Positions 1 through 16,851 of a DNA stretch of 64,000 nucleotides are shown piece after piece. The stretch spans positions 96,309,598 to 96,373,597 of the forward strand of contig BTPG01000006.1 in the NCBI GenBank assembly GCA_036245525.1, read 5' to 3'. The first letter of the stretch is position 1. Every line of letters begins with the position of its first letter. The DNA is from Semisulcospira habei (taxonomy: Eukaryota; Mollusca; Gastropoda; Semisulcospiridae). A program made the translations under genes and the position numbers. Under the pieces are notes generated by a model. The model had not been told where the DNA came from. It did not search any database and worked only from the letters and a program-made list of their open reading frames with translations.

Positions 1-2281
1 CCCTATACAGTAGAATCGTTAACGTATATTTATAACTTATGTATCCAACAAAATATGTTTCCATCAGAACTGAAGCAAGCCAAGGTTATCCCTTTGCCTA
101 AGTCAAAAGATCTGTCGGATGTTAATAACTATAGACCCATTTCAATATTATCCAGCCTTTCCAAACCTCTTGAAAGACACGTGCACAAACACCTTTATCA
201 ATATTTGGAGAGTCGCAGTCTTTTGCACGTATTGGCGACGTCTCCGACCCAGCGGGGAGCGACAAACTACAGCATGACCTTAAGGTAGCAGAAAGATGGT
301 CAGAGAGGTGGCTGATGCAGTATAACGTGGACAAGTGCAAGACTCTGCATGCAGGCCGTAAAAACACTTGTCAGGTTTACACGCTGGGAGGACAAGAACT
401 TGGAGCAGTGGAGGAAGAAAGGGACCTAGGCGTCATCATGCACAGGTCACTGTCGGTCAGTCGCCAGTGCTGCCTGGCAGCAAAACGAGCCAACAGAGCA
501 GTGGGGCAGATCATGCGAACAGTTACAGCCAGAACTAGAGAAGTTATTGTCCCACTCTACAAAACAATTGTACGACCACATTTAGAGTATTGTATCCAAG
601 CATGGCGACCATACCTCAAAAAAGACATCACAGAGTTGGAAAAGGTGCAGAGGAGAGCTACAAGATCGATTACAGGGATTGGTCACCTGCCGTATGAGGA
701 GAGACTGGCCTTTTGCAATTTGCAGAAATTGGAAGAAAGGAGAGACAGGGGAGATCTCATCGAGACTTTCAAGATCATAAAGGGACTTGAAAAAGTTTCT
801 GCGGACATATTTTTTTACTTCATGCCAGTCATCATTTTACCATAGAGGTCACAGCAGCAAACTGTTCAAAGGGAGGTCCAGACTGAATCTTAGAAAAAAC
901 TTTTTTTCCCAAAGAGTTGTGAACCCATGGAATGCTCTGAAACAATCAATTGTCGAAGCTGAAACTGTCAACCAGTTCAAGAACCGCCATGATAAAGAGA
1001 CAGTTAAGGGGGTTAAAATAAGTTCTCAAACTTTCTACCCCGTCGGCCGCGCTCAGTGGCCACTCAGGTAAATTCAGGTAAATATTTCAGTCCGGCTTTC
1101 GCCCCAAGCATTCTTGCCACACGGCACTAACAAGACTTATTGATGCGTGGCTAGCATCCATAAATAACTCCCAAATAACTGGGTCGATCTTTATTGATTT
1201 TAAGAAAGCTTTTGACCTTGTAAATCATAACATTCTTTTGTCAAAACTTCAAGCATATCTCTGCAATGCAGGTGCTGTCTCATTGTTTACTTCATATTTA
1301 AGCGGAATGAAGCAAAGAGTACTGTTAAATGGATCCTACTCCTCGTATGGTCTCGTCAAAAGCGGAGTGCCTCAGGGCTCTGTCCTTGGGCCATTGCTGT
1401 TCTGCATATTTATCAATGACTTTCCACTGCATATTAGTTGCCAGGATATTTCTTGTGACATGTTTGCTGACGACTGCACACTACATACTCCTCACAAAGA
1501 TGTAGCTGCAATTAGCACGCGTCTGCAGGAAAGCCTGCATGAGGTCACCGACTGGTGTCATTCCAACTCCATGTCCCTGAATCCGTCAAAAACAGAATGT
1601 ATGGTTATAACCACACGTCAAAAGCACCAGCTATGCCCGCTCTCTCTTAGTCTGTGTATAAACGACAGCCCAATTGAGCAAGTATCACACCACCGCCTCT
1701 TAGGGGTCACTATAGATGATCAGCTTAAATGGCAACTGCATATTAATAATGTGTGCAAAAGGGTTTCCAGCGGCCTGTATATGTTGTCAAAATTGAAAAC
1801 AATTACTGACACAGATGCGCGTCTTCTTTTCTACAATGCTCGTCAAATCGCACATAGACTATGCATCAACAGTGTGGGATGGTTCTAGTGATGTACATTT
1901 GAAGAGGCTGAACTCCCTACATAGGAGAGCTGCTAAGCTTATATTTCCCGATCCCGAACTCTCAACTGACGAAAAGCTTAAAACTTTAAAAATGCTCCCT
2001 CTATCCCATCACTTTCAGTTCAATAAAGGTGTATTGATGTACAAGCTGTACAAGCAGTCATGTCCACTGTACTTGAGTTCTTTGTTCTCAGAACGGATAT
2101 CTGTAGCATCTAGACATGAACACCATTTCAAAGTACCCCTGCCGCGTATTGATTTATTCAAAACCAGTTTGTCATTTTCGGGAAGTTCATTCTGGAATTC
2201 TATTCCTGCAGAAATCAGAAACGCAAAGACGCTCACCTCATTTAGGGTCAGCCTCTTCAAACACCTAGAATCTCTGACGTA
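1..2281 (+). mobile_element. LINE reverse transcriptase fragment (Jockey/CR1 superfamily), interrupted
   Basis: This is a decayed non-LTR retrotransposon. The open frame runs in from the window edge. RT finger motifs include NNYRPISILSSLSKPLERH (about 127-183). After the interruption at 229-1084 the same protein resumes at about 1085 with FQSGFRPKHSC, then FIDFKKAFDLVNH, GVPQGSVLGPLLF and the catalytic FADD box (about 1462-1473). A frameshift near 1835-1850 moves the thumb/C-terminal part (SHIDYASTVWDGSS, RRAAKLIFPD, SFWNSIPAEI) into another frame, ending at 2281. No endonuclease is seen because the window starts inside RT. The clade within the superfamily is not resolved. It is a pseudogene because of the insertion and frameshift. 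Confidence 0.85.
229..1084 (+). mobile_element. 5'-truncated CR1-like LINE nested in the LINE above
   Basis: The frame encodes the RT region just downstream of the catalytic box and the C-terminal part: WLMQYNVDKCKTLH, EEERDLGVIM, PLYKTIVRPHLEYCIQAW, VQRRATRSITG, YEERLAFCNLQKLEERR, RGDLIETFKIIKG, FFSQRVVNPWNALK. A frameshift lies near 800-830. The 3' end carries short direct repeats of TCAGGTAAAT (about 1063-1084), as expected of a CR1-type tail. It splits the host LINE between LLH (226-228) and FQSGFR (1085 on). The 5' junction is ambiguous by a few bases because both elements can read across it. Similarity to the CR1 clade is judged from motifs only. Confidence 0.8.
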
Positions 2282-3410
<1,129 letters not shown>

Positions 3411-3635
3411 CATTTACTTTTGCTCGCTCCTGCACGTGCTTGCATACACTCTTGTCTTTCGTGTTCAGGTTCTCTCCGAGTCTCTCTTATGATTTTTCGT
3501 TGACGTCATTTTTACTTTTTCCGCACTTTTGTTCTTCCTTCTCTTTTATTTTACGTCACCTCCTTCAGTTGCCACATTCCTTCTGCCAATGATGATAAGT
3601 AGCGGCTAATCTCTCTGTTTGTTTGTTTGTCTATT

Positions 3636-3672
3636 TTGACAAAGGGTATTTACCCGAAATCTTAATAAATTG
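3636..3672 (+). other. Degenerate hammerhead-like motif (speculative)
   Basis: A short hairpin with 5-bp arms GGGTA/TACCC is preceded by TTGACAAA and followed by GAAAT, resembling the order of a hammerhead ribozyme core (CUGANGA, stem II, GAAA). Both positions of the core C3-G8 pair differ, as T and A. Penelope-like elements are known to carry hammerhead motifs, but no Penelope reverse transcriptase is visible nearby. Probably a relic or coincidence. Confidence 0.2.
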
Positions 3673-5687
3673 TGTTGTACCCGTCTTTTTTAAGCGTGTG
3701 TCTTTCTCCGTTGGGTACTTTTTTTTGCATATTACACGCTTGGCAGTCACCTTTTTGGTCTGGCTAGTCTAAATACGGTTTCACGGACGTATTTTAGACT
3801 AAGGTGAGCGACCCATAACCACGAATCCGATACGAACTCGATCCGAATAACGAAGCAGGTCCGAAACAGAAAAGTTTGCGTTCAAGTCCTTTTCATATTT
3901 GTGTATTTCCATATGCTCGTTGCGGAAACGAATTCGCATCCCGCTTCGAACAAAAATGACGCAATTTTGGAAGGAAAATTGCACCCCCGCATTTGGTTCT
4001 GATCGCATTCGTATCGGATTCGTTTTTATGGACAAGTAGCTTGAAACATAAAATAGCATGGAAACGTTAAAGTTGTTCCGAGCAGCACTAATAACAGTTA
4101 AAACCAAGTAAGGGTGTAAGGAAATGACCATTGCATTTGCCTGATTGTAGCTTAGAATATCTAGTCTTTGATTTCATTTCCAACTAGACAAGCACTGTGT
4201 TACATCTCATTCCTTTCATTCACTGCATAACAGTGATACAGATTATATGAAAACAAATGTCCTCACCGAATAGTTTAACATCTCTTGGATGACTCGGTCA
4301 TAGTCGGCAAAGTGCGGAGTTGTTTCTGACTTTCACCAACATTCTCCATGGAACCTACATGGAACCGTGTTGTGCAACCAGCCCCTGGACTGTGGGAATT
4401 CGCACAACAAATGAATATATGTGGGACGTCAAAGTTTGGGACACAAAACGAAGCGTCATCTGAAGGTATGAGATGCAGAGTTAAGTTATGCGGAAAGTGC
4501 ATGACGTTAATTTTATGAATGTAGATTCTGCCAAATAAACTGTTCACCAGGACAAAAATGTCCAGAGCGCAGTCCACACACGGTGACATTCGGACATCCA
4601 GTGTAAAGGTTTGCGCGCTTCGGCTCTTGTTTCCAACATTTCACGGGCAACGATGTAAAGGTTGTTACGTGGTAGTCGTAGTCGTAGTATGATACAATCA
4701 CACCAGACGCACGCACGTAGGATTCTTATAAAGAAATTTCACTCAGCTACAACTCGTCACACGTGGCAGAAGGTTGTAGACCACACTGGAGTAACAGTTC
4801 CAACAATATTCTATTGCAGCGAATGCATCCACAAATGCACCAACACTGTCTCTTCCCGCATCAACACTTTTGACACACTGCGTCTCTCATACAATGTACG
4901 CACATACTTCCTAACACGCTCTTTTATACTATTACAGATTTCCAGAACAATCCAGCAAATTCGCACAACACAACCAATCAGAAAAGAAAACGTAACCAAA
5001 ACTTATTAATAACTTATTCATTAAAAAAAAGATACTCTAGAAATAGCTACAAATTTCCACTACCATCTAGGCGCCTTAGATACAATGTTACGAAATGTTG
5101 CCAACAACTTTGACGTCATGTCTGAGGTCACTAGAATAATTGCGCCGTTTCGAGAACGTTCTAGGTCAAACGAGGTCGGACTTCAACAAAGTAGCGAAAA
5201 TATTATGCAACATTTTAGCTGCACAGAAATCGATCGCAATTCTCCAGGCGAAAGAAAATGAATCCTACTAAAAAGGTACACAATTCTTATCCAAAATAAC
5301 TCAAATGAATATCGGTTTTTTCCTATGATTAACACACACATGCTCTCAAAGAATAACACAACTACAAACGTAACAAAGGTAAACATTCTTGACAACCGTA
5401 GAATAGTCCGTAACGCCGAGTTTTTGAAAATCGGAATATGTTTGAAGTAAAATGTTTGTACAGTGAGTGAAGATGATCTGGTTTTCGTGACTTGGACAAA
5501 AACCAAATCTCCCCAGATTGGAGCGGTTTACTAGAGTATCCCAGAAAGCTTAGCGGGATAAGACTAAGAAATACAGTGTGGGGATTCTATCGATGTAAAA
5601 GTGGTCATGAAAGGTTTCATTTGTCTTTAGGATGGAGACATTTTTTGGGAAGTGTTTATCGAGCGCTATTTGTTCGCTGAGGGGGAA
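3673..5687. other. Intergenic, no gene recognised
   Basis: Only short unsupported open frames occur. The stretch at 3689-3775 carries a dispersed motif (TAAGCGTG, TCTTTCT, ACACGCTTGG, CAGTCACC) that recurs at 19.5, 51.0 and 61.7 kb. Nothing else was identified. Confidence 0.5.
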
Positions 5688-6934
5688 CCAGTCCTCATAC
5701 ACGGCCCGGATAAGGCGCAGGACAGTTTTGTGTGCATAACATTACAAATTTCAATCATACAAGTTACAAGTTTATTCCAGTGATCAAACTATCAAATTAA
5801 AATCATGAGCAAGTAAACATGTACACATATTTGCGATAAAATACAGGGTGCGGATCAGTTACCTCGAGGGGGGGGGGGGGGAGTCCGATATTTTGTTTGG
5901 GACATTCAACCTCATACAAAAGGCCTCCCCGGCGGTAGTCCTTGCTTCCACAGGCAGCTGATGGGGCATTGGGTGGGATGGAATTCCACAAGCGTGCTGC
6001 TGCAGGGGAAAAGGAGTGGTGGTACACATCGGTCCTGCAGTGTGGGACTCTCAGTTTGACCGCTGACCGCGGGAGCCTGTGGCAAACTGGATTCCTCCGT
6101 CCCCAGGTTTCAGGCCGACCAGGCCTCCCATGATCTTGTACATCATGGTGGCCTTGGCAACCGCTCGGCACAATTTAAGGGGCCGGAGTTGGAGCTTGGC
6201 TGTCATGGCGGTGGCACTGCTGGTGGAACTGAAGTCCTGCAGTATGCGTCTGGCTGCCCGCCGTTGTACCTTCTCTAGGTTGTTTGATAGGTACTGCTGG
6301 TGTGGATCCCAGACAGGCGCAGAGTACTCCATAACTGGGGGTACGAGGCTCTTGTAGCAGGTGGTGTGAATGGCGACTTAGGACCCTCTGATGTTTCTGT
6401 ACACAAAGGCACTTGTCCTATCGGCCTTTGCTGCTACTGAATTCACATCCTCTCCCCGGTTCAAATCCCTGGTGAGATGGATGTCCCGGTATTTTGCGCT
6501 GTTAATTTTCTCTAGTGTGTGCCCATGCAGTGAGTAAGAGGTGTCAATGGGCTTCCTCTTCTTGGTCACAATAGCATTTGCTCACATTGAAACTCATCTG
6601 CCAGGTCTCTTCCCACTTGGCCAGACTATCCGGGTTTTGTTGCAGTTGCTTGGAGTCGGCCATGGAGCGGACCTAGTTATACAATATGGTGTAATCAGCA
6701 AACAGTCTTACTTTGGACTTGATATTGTTGCCCAGGTCATTGATGTACAACAGAAATAGCGTTGGTCCGAGGACAGATCCCTGAGGTACTCCTGATGTAA
6801 CTTGGCCAACTGAGGACACATTACCCTCCACAACAACGTGCTGGGAGCGCAGTGACAGGAAGTTCCTGATCCATTGTAGTGTCCTGTCACGGATCCCATA
6901 GTGGTGGAGCTTTAACAGCAGGCGTTCAAACTAA
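5688..6934 (-). mobile_element. 5'-truncated CR1-like LINE, minus strand
   Basis: Reading the minus strand from 6934, RT motifs appear in order across several frames: LLKLHHYGIRDRTLQWIRNF, SGVPQGSVLGPTLFLLYIND (about 6790-6730), then LFADYTILY, where the second catalytic Asp of the FADD box is Tyr. WQMSFNVSKC, EYSAPVWDPHQ, VQRRAARRILQDF and RLWNSIPPNAPSA follow. Multiple frame breaks show that it is dead. The 3' non-coding tail (about 5688-5842) includes AATAAACTTGTAACTTG on the minus strand. A second copy of this tail without RT lies at 28276-28426. Confidence 0.8.
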
Positions 6935-9359
6935 TCAACATTTTTTCTTTCTTTGTTCCACCACGCTAGAACGAGGGAGGAAATCAATGTAAATATGCAC
7001 AGGCATAAACTATCTGTCTCTGGTATATCTGTCTATCGGTATTGCTTTGGGGTGTATCAGTGTCAGCACAGACATTTAATGATATCTACTCTCAAACAAT
7101 GATGAAAATTATTCTCGTAATTCAGATCACTGAAATATAGATTGTGTTTTAGCTGCGTTATATATACAGATTCTTTTCTTTATATACAAATTAATATAAA
7201 GTGCACTCGACTGCTGTTTCTGACTTCATTCTAACATGTTGTACGTGTGTCTGTTAACCAGAAGTTACATCTTTCTGGGATGAACTCGAAATGTGAACTG
7301 TTTGTCACTCAAAGTGTTCGGTGAGATTTTATTTTTCATTCTTTATCTGCATGTTGGCATACAAATGTGTTCAACGGTTCCTTCTGAATACATTCTGCCG
7401 AGCTGTTCATGTGATCTTTGACTGCGAGTTGCATCGTTCTGCATTGGACTTGGAATGTGAACTGGCCTTTGAACGTGAACTGTTTTGGAGCTCAAAGTGT
7501 TCAGTAACAAGTTTGCTTCCTGACAGTTTTGTGCATTTGTGTCATGAATCTGGACTTTGTTTTTGCATATCTTGAAAGGAAAAATGTCTCTAATGTCTGC
7601 ATTTGGTGAAAAAGACTGCAGTCTGTGTTATTTTGCTTTCCATGCACTTTTTGTGTTAAGACTGTCGGATTAATGACCTGTTTATTTTTCTCTTATTTAC
7701 ATTGCATACGTTCAATCAACTCACGGAGATATATACTGGCTTCCATTAAAAACGCGAAAAGTGTCTGTAAGTCTACCCCCAAAAAAAGAGCCACCTTGAC
7801 AGCAAAACAAGAACATTTTATTTGTTCCTTACTTCAGATGTTTATCCTACTGTCTGAGCTACCTTGACACAAAAATTGGATGAGCTATCGCCCATAGCTA
7901 CCTTGGAGGGCACAGGGTTTCATTAGTGTTGAAAATAAGCAAAACTGGACACACTCTGTGAAGCAAATTTCCTGTGATATGTTTTAACACACCAGTTGTA
8001 TGGATTGCTTATGATGTTATTAACTGCCTCAAACGAAATTTGACTCGACAAATTCATTAGAGAACCAGAACTTACGGTGCACATCATTTTCTTAATAAAT
8101 CTTATTTGATTTAATGTGAATTACTTTCGAACCATTTTTAAGCTCCAGTGACTGACACAGAGATAAAGCACACACACATATCCATTCGATCAGTGACACT
8201 GCACATTAGTTGGCTTTCAGCTGTGTCCTTTCAGATGCTCTCCATTTCACTTTCAATATCCTGTGATGGTAGTGTCACTGATGACGTCATAAGTCATCGA
8301 TGTGCGATTTTTATGACTAAACATTCTATTTGCACATGACACAATACCTTCATAACATTTTCTAATACATGACGTCAAAATAACCCGGATTAAAGTATAT
8401 TTACGAAGAAAAACGCTTTGGTGAAAAATTCGCGGGTTTTTTGTTGATCAATATATATTGGTAAACAAATACGTACTGTCTGACCGTCAAAAAGAATTGC
8501 GCGGATATGTTGCGTAGTTTTCTTATTTTACGTGTGGAAATCGACCGATTACGTGATCGTGACGTTTCAGACTTCACCGCAAAACCCCGTGGCCGCGTTT
8601 TTACGTCGTGAAACTTTTTTCCATGGCATTTTCAATTCACTCGTGCGGTCCAAGTTTTGAACCTACAGCCAAACCGAAAACAGTTTTGAAAACAGCGTGA
8701 GCTCCTTAGTACTTCTTGGACGATCCCCACTCCGAATTTGGAAGAAAGCGTACACAATTGACAGTGAAAAGTGTTCGATTGGGCACCAAATTTTGCTGAG
8801 CGAAAATCAAGAGAGGGGGATCCTCTACATTTTGAGAGGTACGTCTCAGTTTTTAAAATCACTAAATATGTCAGTGATTACTTCAAAATTGTAGCGGTAC
8901 GAATCTGAAGACAGACCGACCCTCCGCTCATTTGAGCATCCGCCATTAAATCATTTGACTTGTCTTGAAAGTGCTTTATACGGCGATAAAGTTTATCTTT
9001 TTTCCTTCGCAAAGATGTTATTGGTTTTGTTGGGTCTACTTTTCGTCACTACAACGAGTGTGTGGAAGACAGTCAGTGCAGACGTGTTTTCAACTTTTCA
9101 TGCAGTGGCGCACTTTTTTGGGGTTTACTGCTAAATTGAGATATATTTCTGTATCTCAGATATATTAAAACGTCATTCAATTTTCCAGATCTAGACCTAG
9201 ATTAAACTCTGTGCAAGTTGTATATATCTGTTGAGTGTACGACATAATTCTTAAATCCCAGGCTGCACGTCGTCTGACTCATTAGCATAAAAACTGGTCT
9301 ATGTAATGCGTTTACCACAGTGTCAGTTACTTAGCGGTAAATCGGCTTCAGTTGTTTGT
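6935..9359. other. Intergenic, no gene recognised
   Basis: No convincing coding exon is seen. A short local duplication occurs in 7265-7510 (AATGTGAACTG and CTCAAAGTGTTC each appear twice). At 8441-8466 the sequence GTTGATCAATATA, preceded by TTCGCGGGTTTTTT, resembles one terminal repeat of the Tc1/mariner element at 42.1-43.7 kb and may be a solo end. Confidence 0.4.
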
Positions 9360-9900
9360 TTGTTGTTGTTGTTTGTTTGTTTGTTTTTTGTTGGGTTTTT
9401 TGTTTGTTTGTTTTTTTTGGTTTTTTGGGGTTTTTTCAAGTTTTTTTTTTAATAACGAAGTAATACCTGCGATCAATCGTAGCGACCAATAATGTACAGA
9501 TTGTTTCAAATATGTAACACCAAGTGGACATTGAAACAGCAGTCCGGCGTGTGACTCTCAGGGGCAGATTTCGGGTGAGTATTGGGAGGTGGGGGTGGGG
9601 GGGGGCGGGGTAGTGGATCCTTCTTTCTCCCCCACCCCCCCCCCCCCTCCTACCCAGGCAGTCAGGTGGCCCAAATATATTATTACTAAAATAATTTTAA
9701 TTCTGGGGATTTCAGAAACCGCCATTTTCCTCAGAAGAGAGAGTGGAACCCCTCCACCTCCTCCCCTCGACCCCCCCCCCCCCCCCCGCCCCCCCCCCAA
9801 TTTTTGTCTCTCCCCCCCCCCCACCCCACCCCCTCCTCCGAATTTTGTCTAGTGGAAAGGTAATCTTTCTTCCTCCCCCCCCCCCCCTTTCCAGTCATTT
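9360..9900. repeat. Low-complexity (TTTG)n, poly-G and poly-C tracts
   Basis: A T/G-rich stretch (9360-9450) is followed by G-rich (9585-9610) and C-rich (9630-9890) runs that can pair with one another. Gly-rich and Pro-rich open frames here are composition artefacts. Confidence 0.8.
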
Positions 9901-10279
9901 GATATTTTGAGAGTACGAAGAGCAAAGTCTCGTTGCTACACCCTTCATCTTAATTAGTTACTCTTTATCAGTTTCCTTTTTGTGAATAACACTTCCGTAC
10001 AACCAAAACTGTCATCCGTTTCAGTTTGAACATATCAGTCCCATGCTCTCTGAGGTACTGCGGGAAAAAAATACATAGGCCTACATGTATGTACTGTGTG
10101 TTTATGACGTGCAAACAATCTTAGATGTCACAGTACCAACATTCGAGATCGGGTCGTAATTTATTCACGCTTGACAAAAAAAAAATTTAAAAAAAATAAA
10201 AAATAAAAAATAAAAAAAATTGTACGTATCCATTAAGCACAATAGTATCAAGAGGACTATCACAAAAAGGCAAAACGCA

Positions 10280-11230
10280 AGTATATGTACGGCGACCATG
10301 ACCCCGTATATAGCAACGTGATCCTTATTCTTAACACTTCTTTTCACTGAGGACTACTGTCAGGTAAATTTTCAGATAGATCAGTTCAATGGTTTCAGAG
10401 ACGTTGCTTCTAAATTGTGTCCTAATTTTTGCATCATACACACGCGCTCTTTTGTTCATTTCTGTCAACGTAATAAATTTGAAGTAAATCAACAGTAATT
10501 TTGGATATCTCACGTAAAACAAATCAAATGCCAATATGGTAGCCATTACCTTGAACTTGGTGATAACCATTTGTTTTGTTTTTTTCAAGATTCTCTTTTT
10601 ACCAAGGTAAATCAGCTTTTTTAATCAGCTCAATGTTAAGCGAAACCCGTTGAAAGGGTGTAGAGATACTGTCTGTACAAAATATATAAATTTAAACAAA
10701 TCCATAGCTGCCACCGCCTTCACCTGAAAAGTGGTGACGAAATTCTGACGCTGAACACATTCTTCCATTAATATCTATCAAAACACCAAATTTCAAGCAC
10801 ACTAACCCATTAGTTTCAGAGATCGCTTATGAATAGACAAAAAACAAATGTCCCCTTCATAACCTTGACCATGGACCCAGTGGATTGATTCTTGTTTACA
10901 GCACACCCTGTCACTACGCACTATCGTCAGTTCAAGTCCCAGCCAAATCGGTCCGATGGTGTCAGAGATATTGCCCGCAGAAGAAAATGCGACAATAAAG
11001 TAAACATGGCCGCCACGGCCATGACCTTCAGGTTAACAATCTAATTCTTGCATTAAGCATTCTATTTAGATAACCTCTATCAAAACGCCGATTTTCAAGC
11101 AATTTCATCTGCTGGTTTCGGAGATCCTGTGTATGTAGACGAAACATGGCCGCCAAAACCTTGACCTTGAAATTACAGACTTGTTTCTTGTTAATGACAC
11201 ACCATTCCACTGCGGATTGTCATCAGTCCA
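10280..11230. repeat. Degenerate tandem array, unit about 150 bp
   Basis: Diverged copies of a block containing a GCCGCCAT-like core followed by ACCTTGACCTT appear near 10288, 10540, 10700, 10846, 11007 and 11144. Each is followed by phrases such as TCAAGCA, GGTTTCAGAGAT and TCAGTTCAAGT. Spacing is about 137-250 bp. No open frame spans the units. Confidence 0.6.

Positions 11231-15742
<4,512 letters not shown>

Positions 15743-15832
<90 letters not shown>
15743..15832. repeat. (GT)n microsatellite flanking element X copy 1
   Basis: About 45 GT units abut the other end of element X. On the plus strand both flanks read GT, so the two flanks are in the same orientation although the element ends are inverted. 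Confidence 0.95.
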
Positions 15833-15834
<2 letters not shown>

Positions 15835-15895
15835 ATGTACATATGCATAAAAAAATTGGGTAATGAATCTGTCATATATTCAAGGACAGAACTTT

Positions 15896-16640
15896 TAGGA
15901 TACGTCGCCCGGTACCTAGGTGAAAAGCACTACCGGCGCCATTGCTGTGGTTTTTGCACTTGTCCGGTTGCAGCGTAGGGTCAACTGTACTTCACTCGCT
16001 TGGAGTGGTATAGCTATTTGAACTATCGTATGAGGGAGCGATCTCGGAGGAAAAACTGAATCACCTGACATGGATTTGTCGCACCAATTCCAAACCCCTA
16101 CCACAGACAGGCACAGATGCTTATGTGTTTTCTTCAGTGGGGTTCAATAGAATTACTTTGGCTACAAAGTGTCATGAGGTTCTCTGCCATGTACAGTTCG
16201 TGCGGGTCATTAAAATATGTGCCTTGGGATATACTCCGCGTCATGCTATGAAAAGGAAACTTTTCTCAACAAGAGACATAGATCCTCATGTGCATACTTG
16301 TATACAGGTTACATACTTCACGTCTGATTAACCCCTTGACTTCCGTTGTTTTTGTTGTTGTTGTTGTCGATGTACTAGGGCAAGCAGCCGCCACTCCGAA
16401 TGACTGAAGTCCAGTTGACCCTACCCAGAAACCCGACAGTGCAAAAGGCGTAGCAATGGCGGGAATAGTGTTGTTTGTTTTTATCTTCACCGGTTCGTGC
16501 CTGACTGTATGTTATTACCGTATATACAATTGTCCTCATGATGGGCCATTTGCCGCTGGGACATTGTTCCCCCGACATGTAACCCTTTGGCTGTCGGTAG
16601 CGGGTTTTGTTGCGTTCATTCCTGCAGGAATAACAACAGC
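15896..16640 (+). repeat. Duplicated repeat H, copy 1, containing a 530-bp inverted-repeat element
   Basis: A near-identical sequence occurs at 58638-59460 in the same orientation. Within it, about 15935-16465 is bounded by inverted repeats of about 55 bp (CGCCATTGCTGTGG, TTTTGCACTTGTC and GGGTCAACTG at one end, with their complements at the other), typical of a MITE. The duplication continues beyond the MITE into CCTTTGGCTGTCGGTAGCGG and then the minisatellite. Confidence 0.8.
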
Positions 16641-16851
16641 CTGACATGCTGCAGGAATAACAACAGCCTGACATCCTGCAGGAATAACAACAGCCTGACA
16701 TCCTGCAGGAATAACAACAGCCTGACATCCTGCTGGAATAACAACAGCCTGACATGCTGCAGGAATAACAACAGCCTGACATCCTGCTGGAATAACAACA
16801 GCCTGACATCCTGCTGGAATAACAACAGCCTGACATCCTGCAGGAATCAAT
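16625..16851 (+). repeat. 27-bp minisatellite, eight units
   Basis: The unit starts GGAATAACAACAGCCTGACA and begins at 16627, 16654, 16681, 16708, 16735, 16762, 16789 and 16816, with single-base variants. The unit length is a multiple of three, so repetitive open frames appear in all phases on both strands. A six-unit array of the same monomer in the opposite orientation lies at about 59445-59615. Confidence 0.95.

Noticed and set aside
9558..9925. Gly-rich and Pro-rich open frames
   Set aside because: They arise from poly-G and poly-C runs; no domain or conserved start.
16625..16851. CRISPR array
   Set aside because: Units are contiguous with no spacers, and the genome is eukaryotic.
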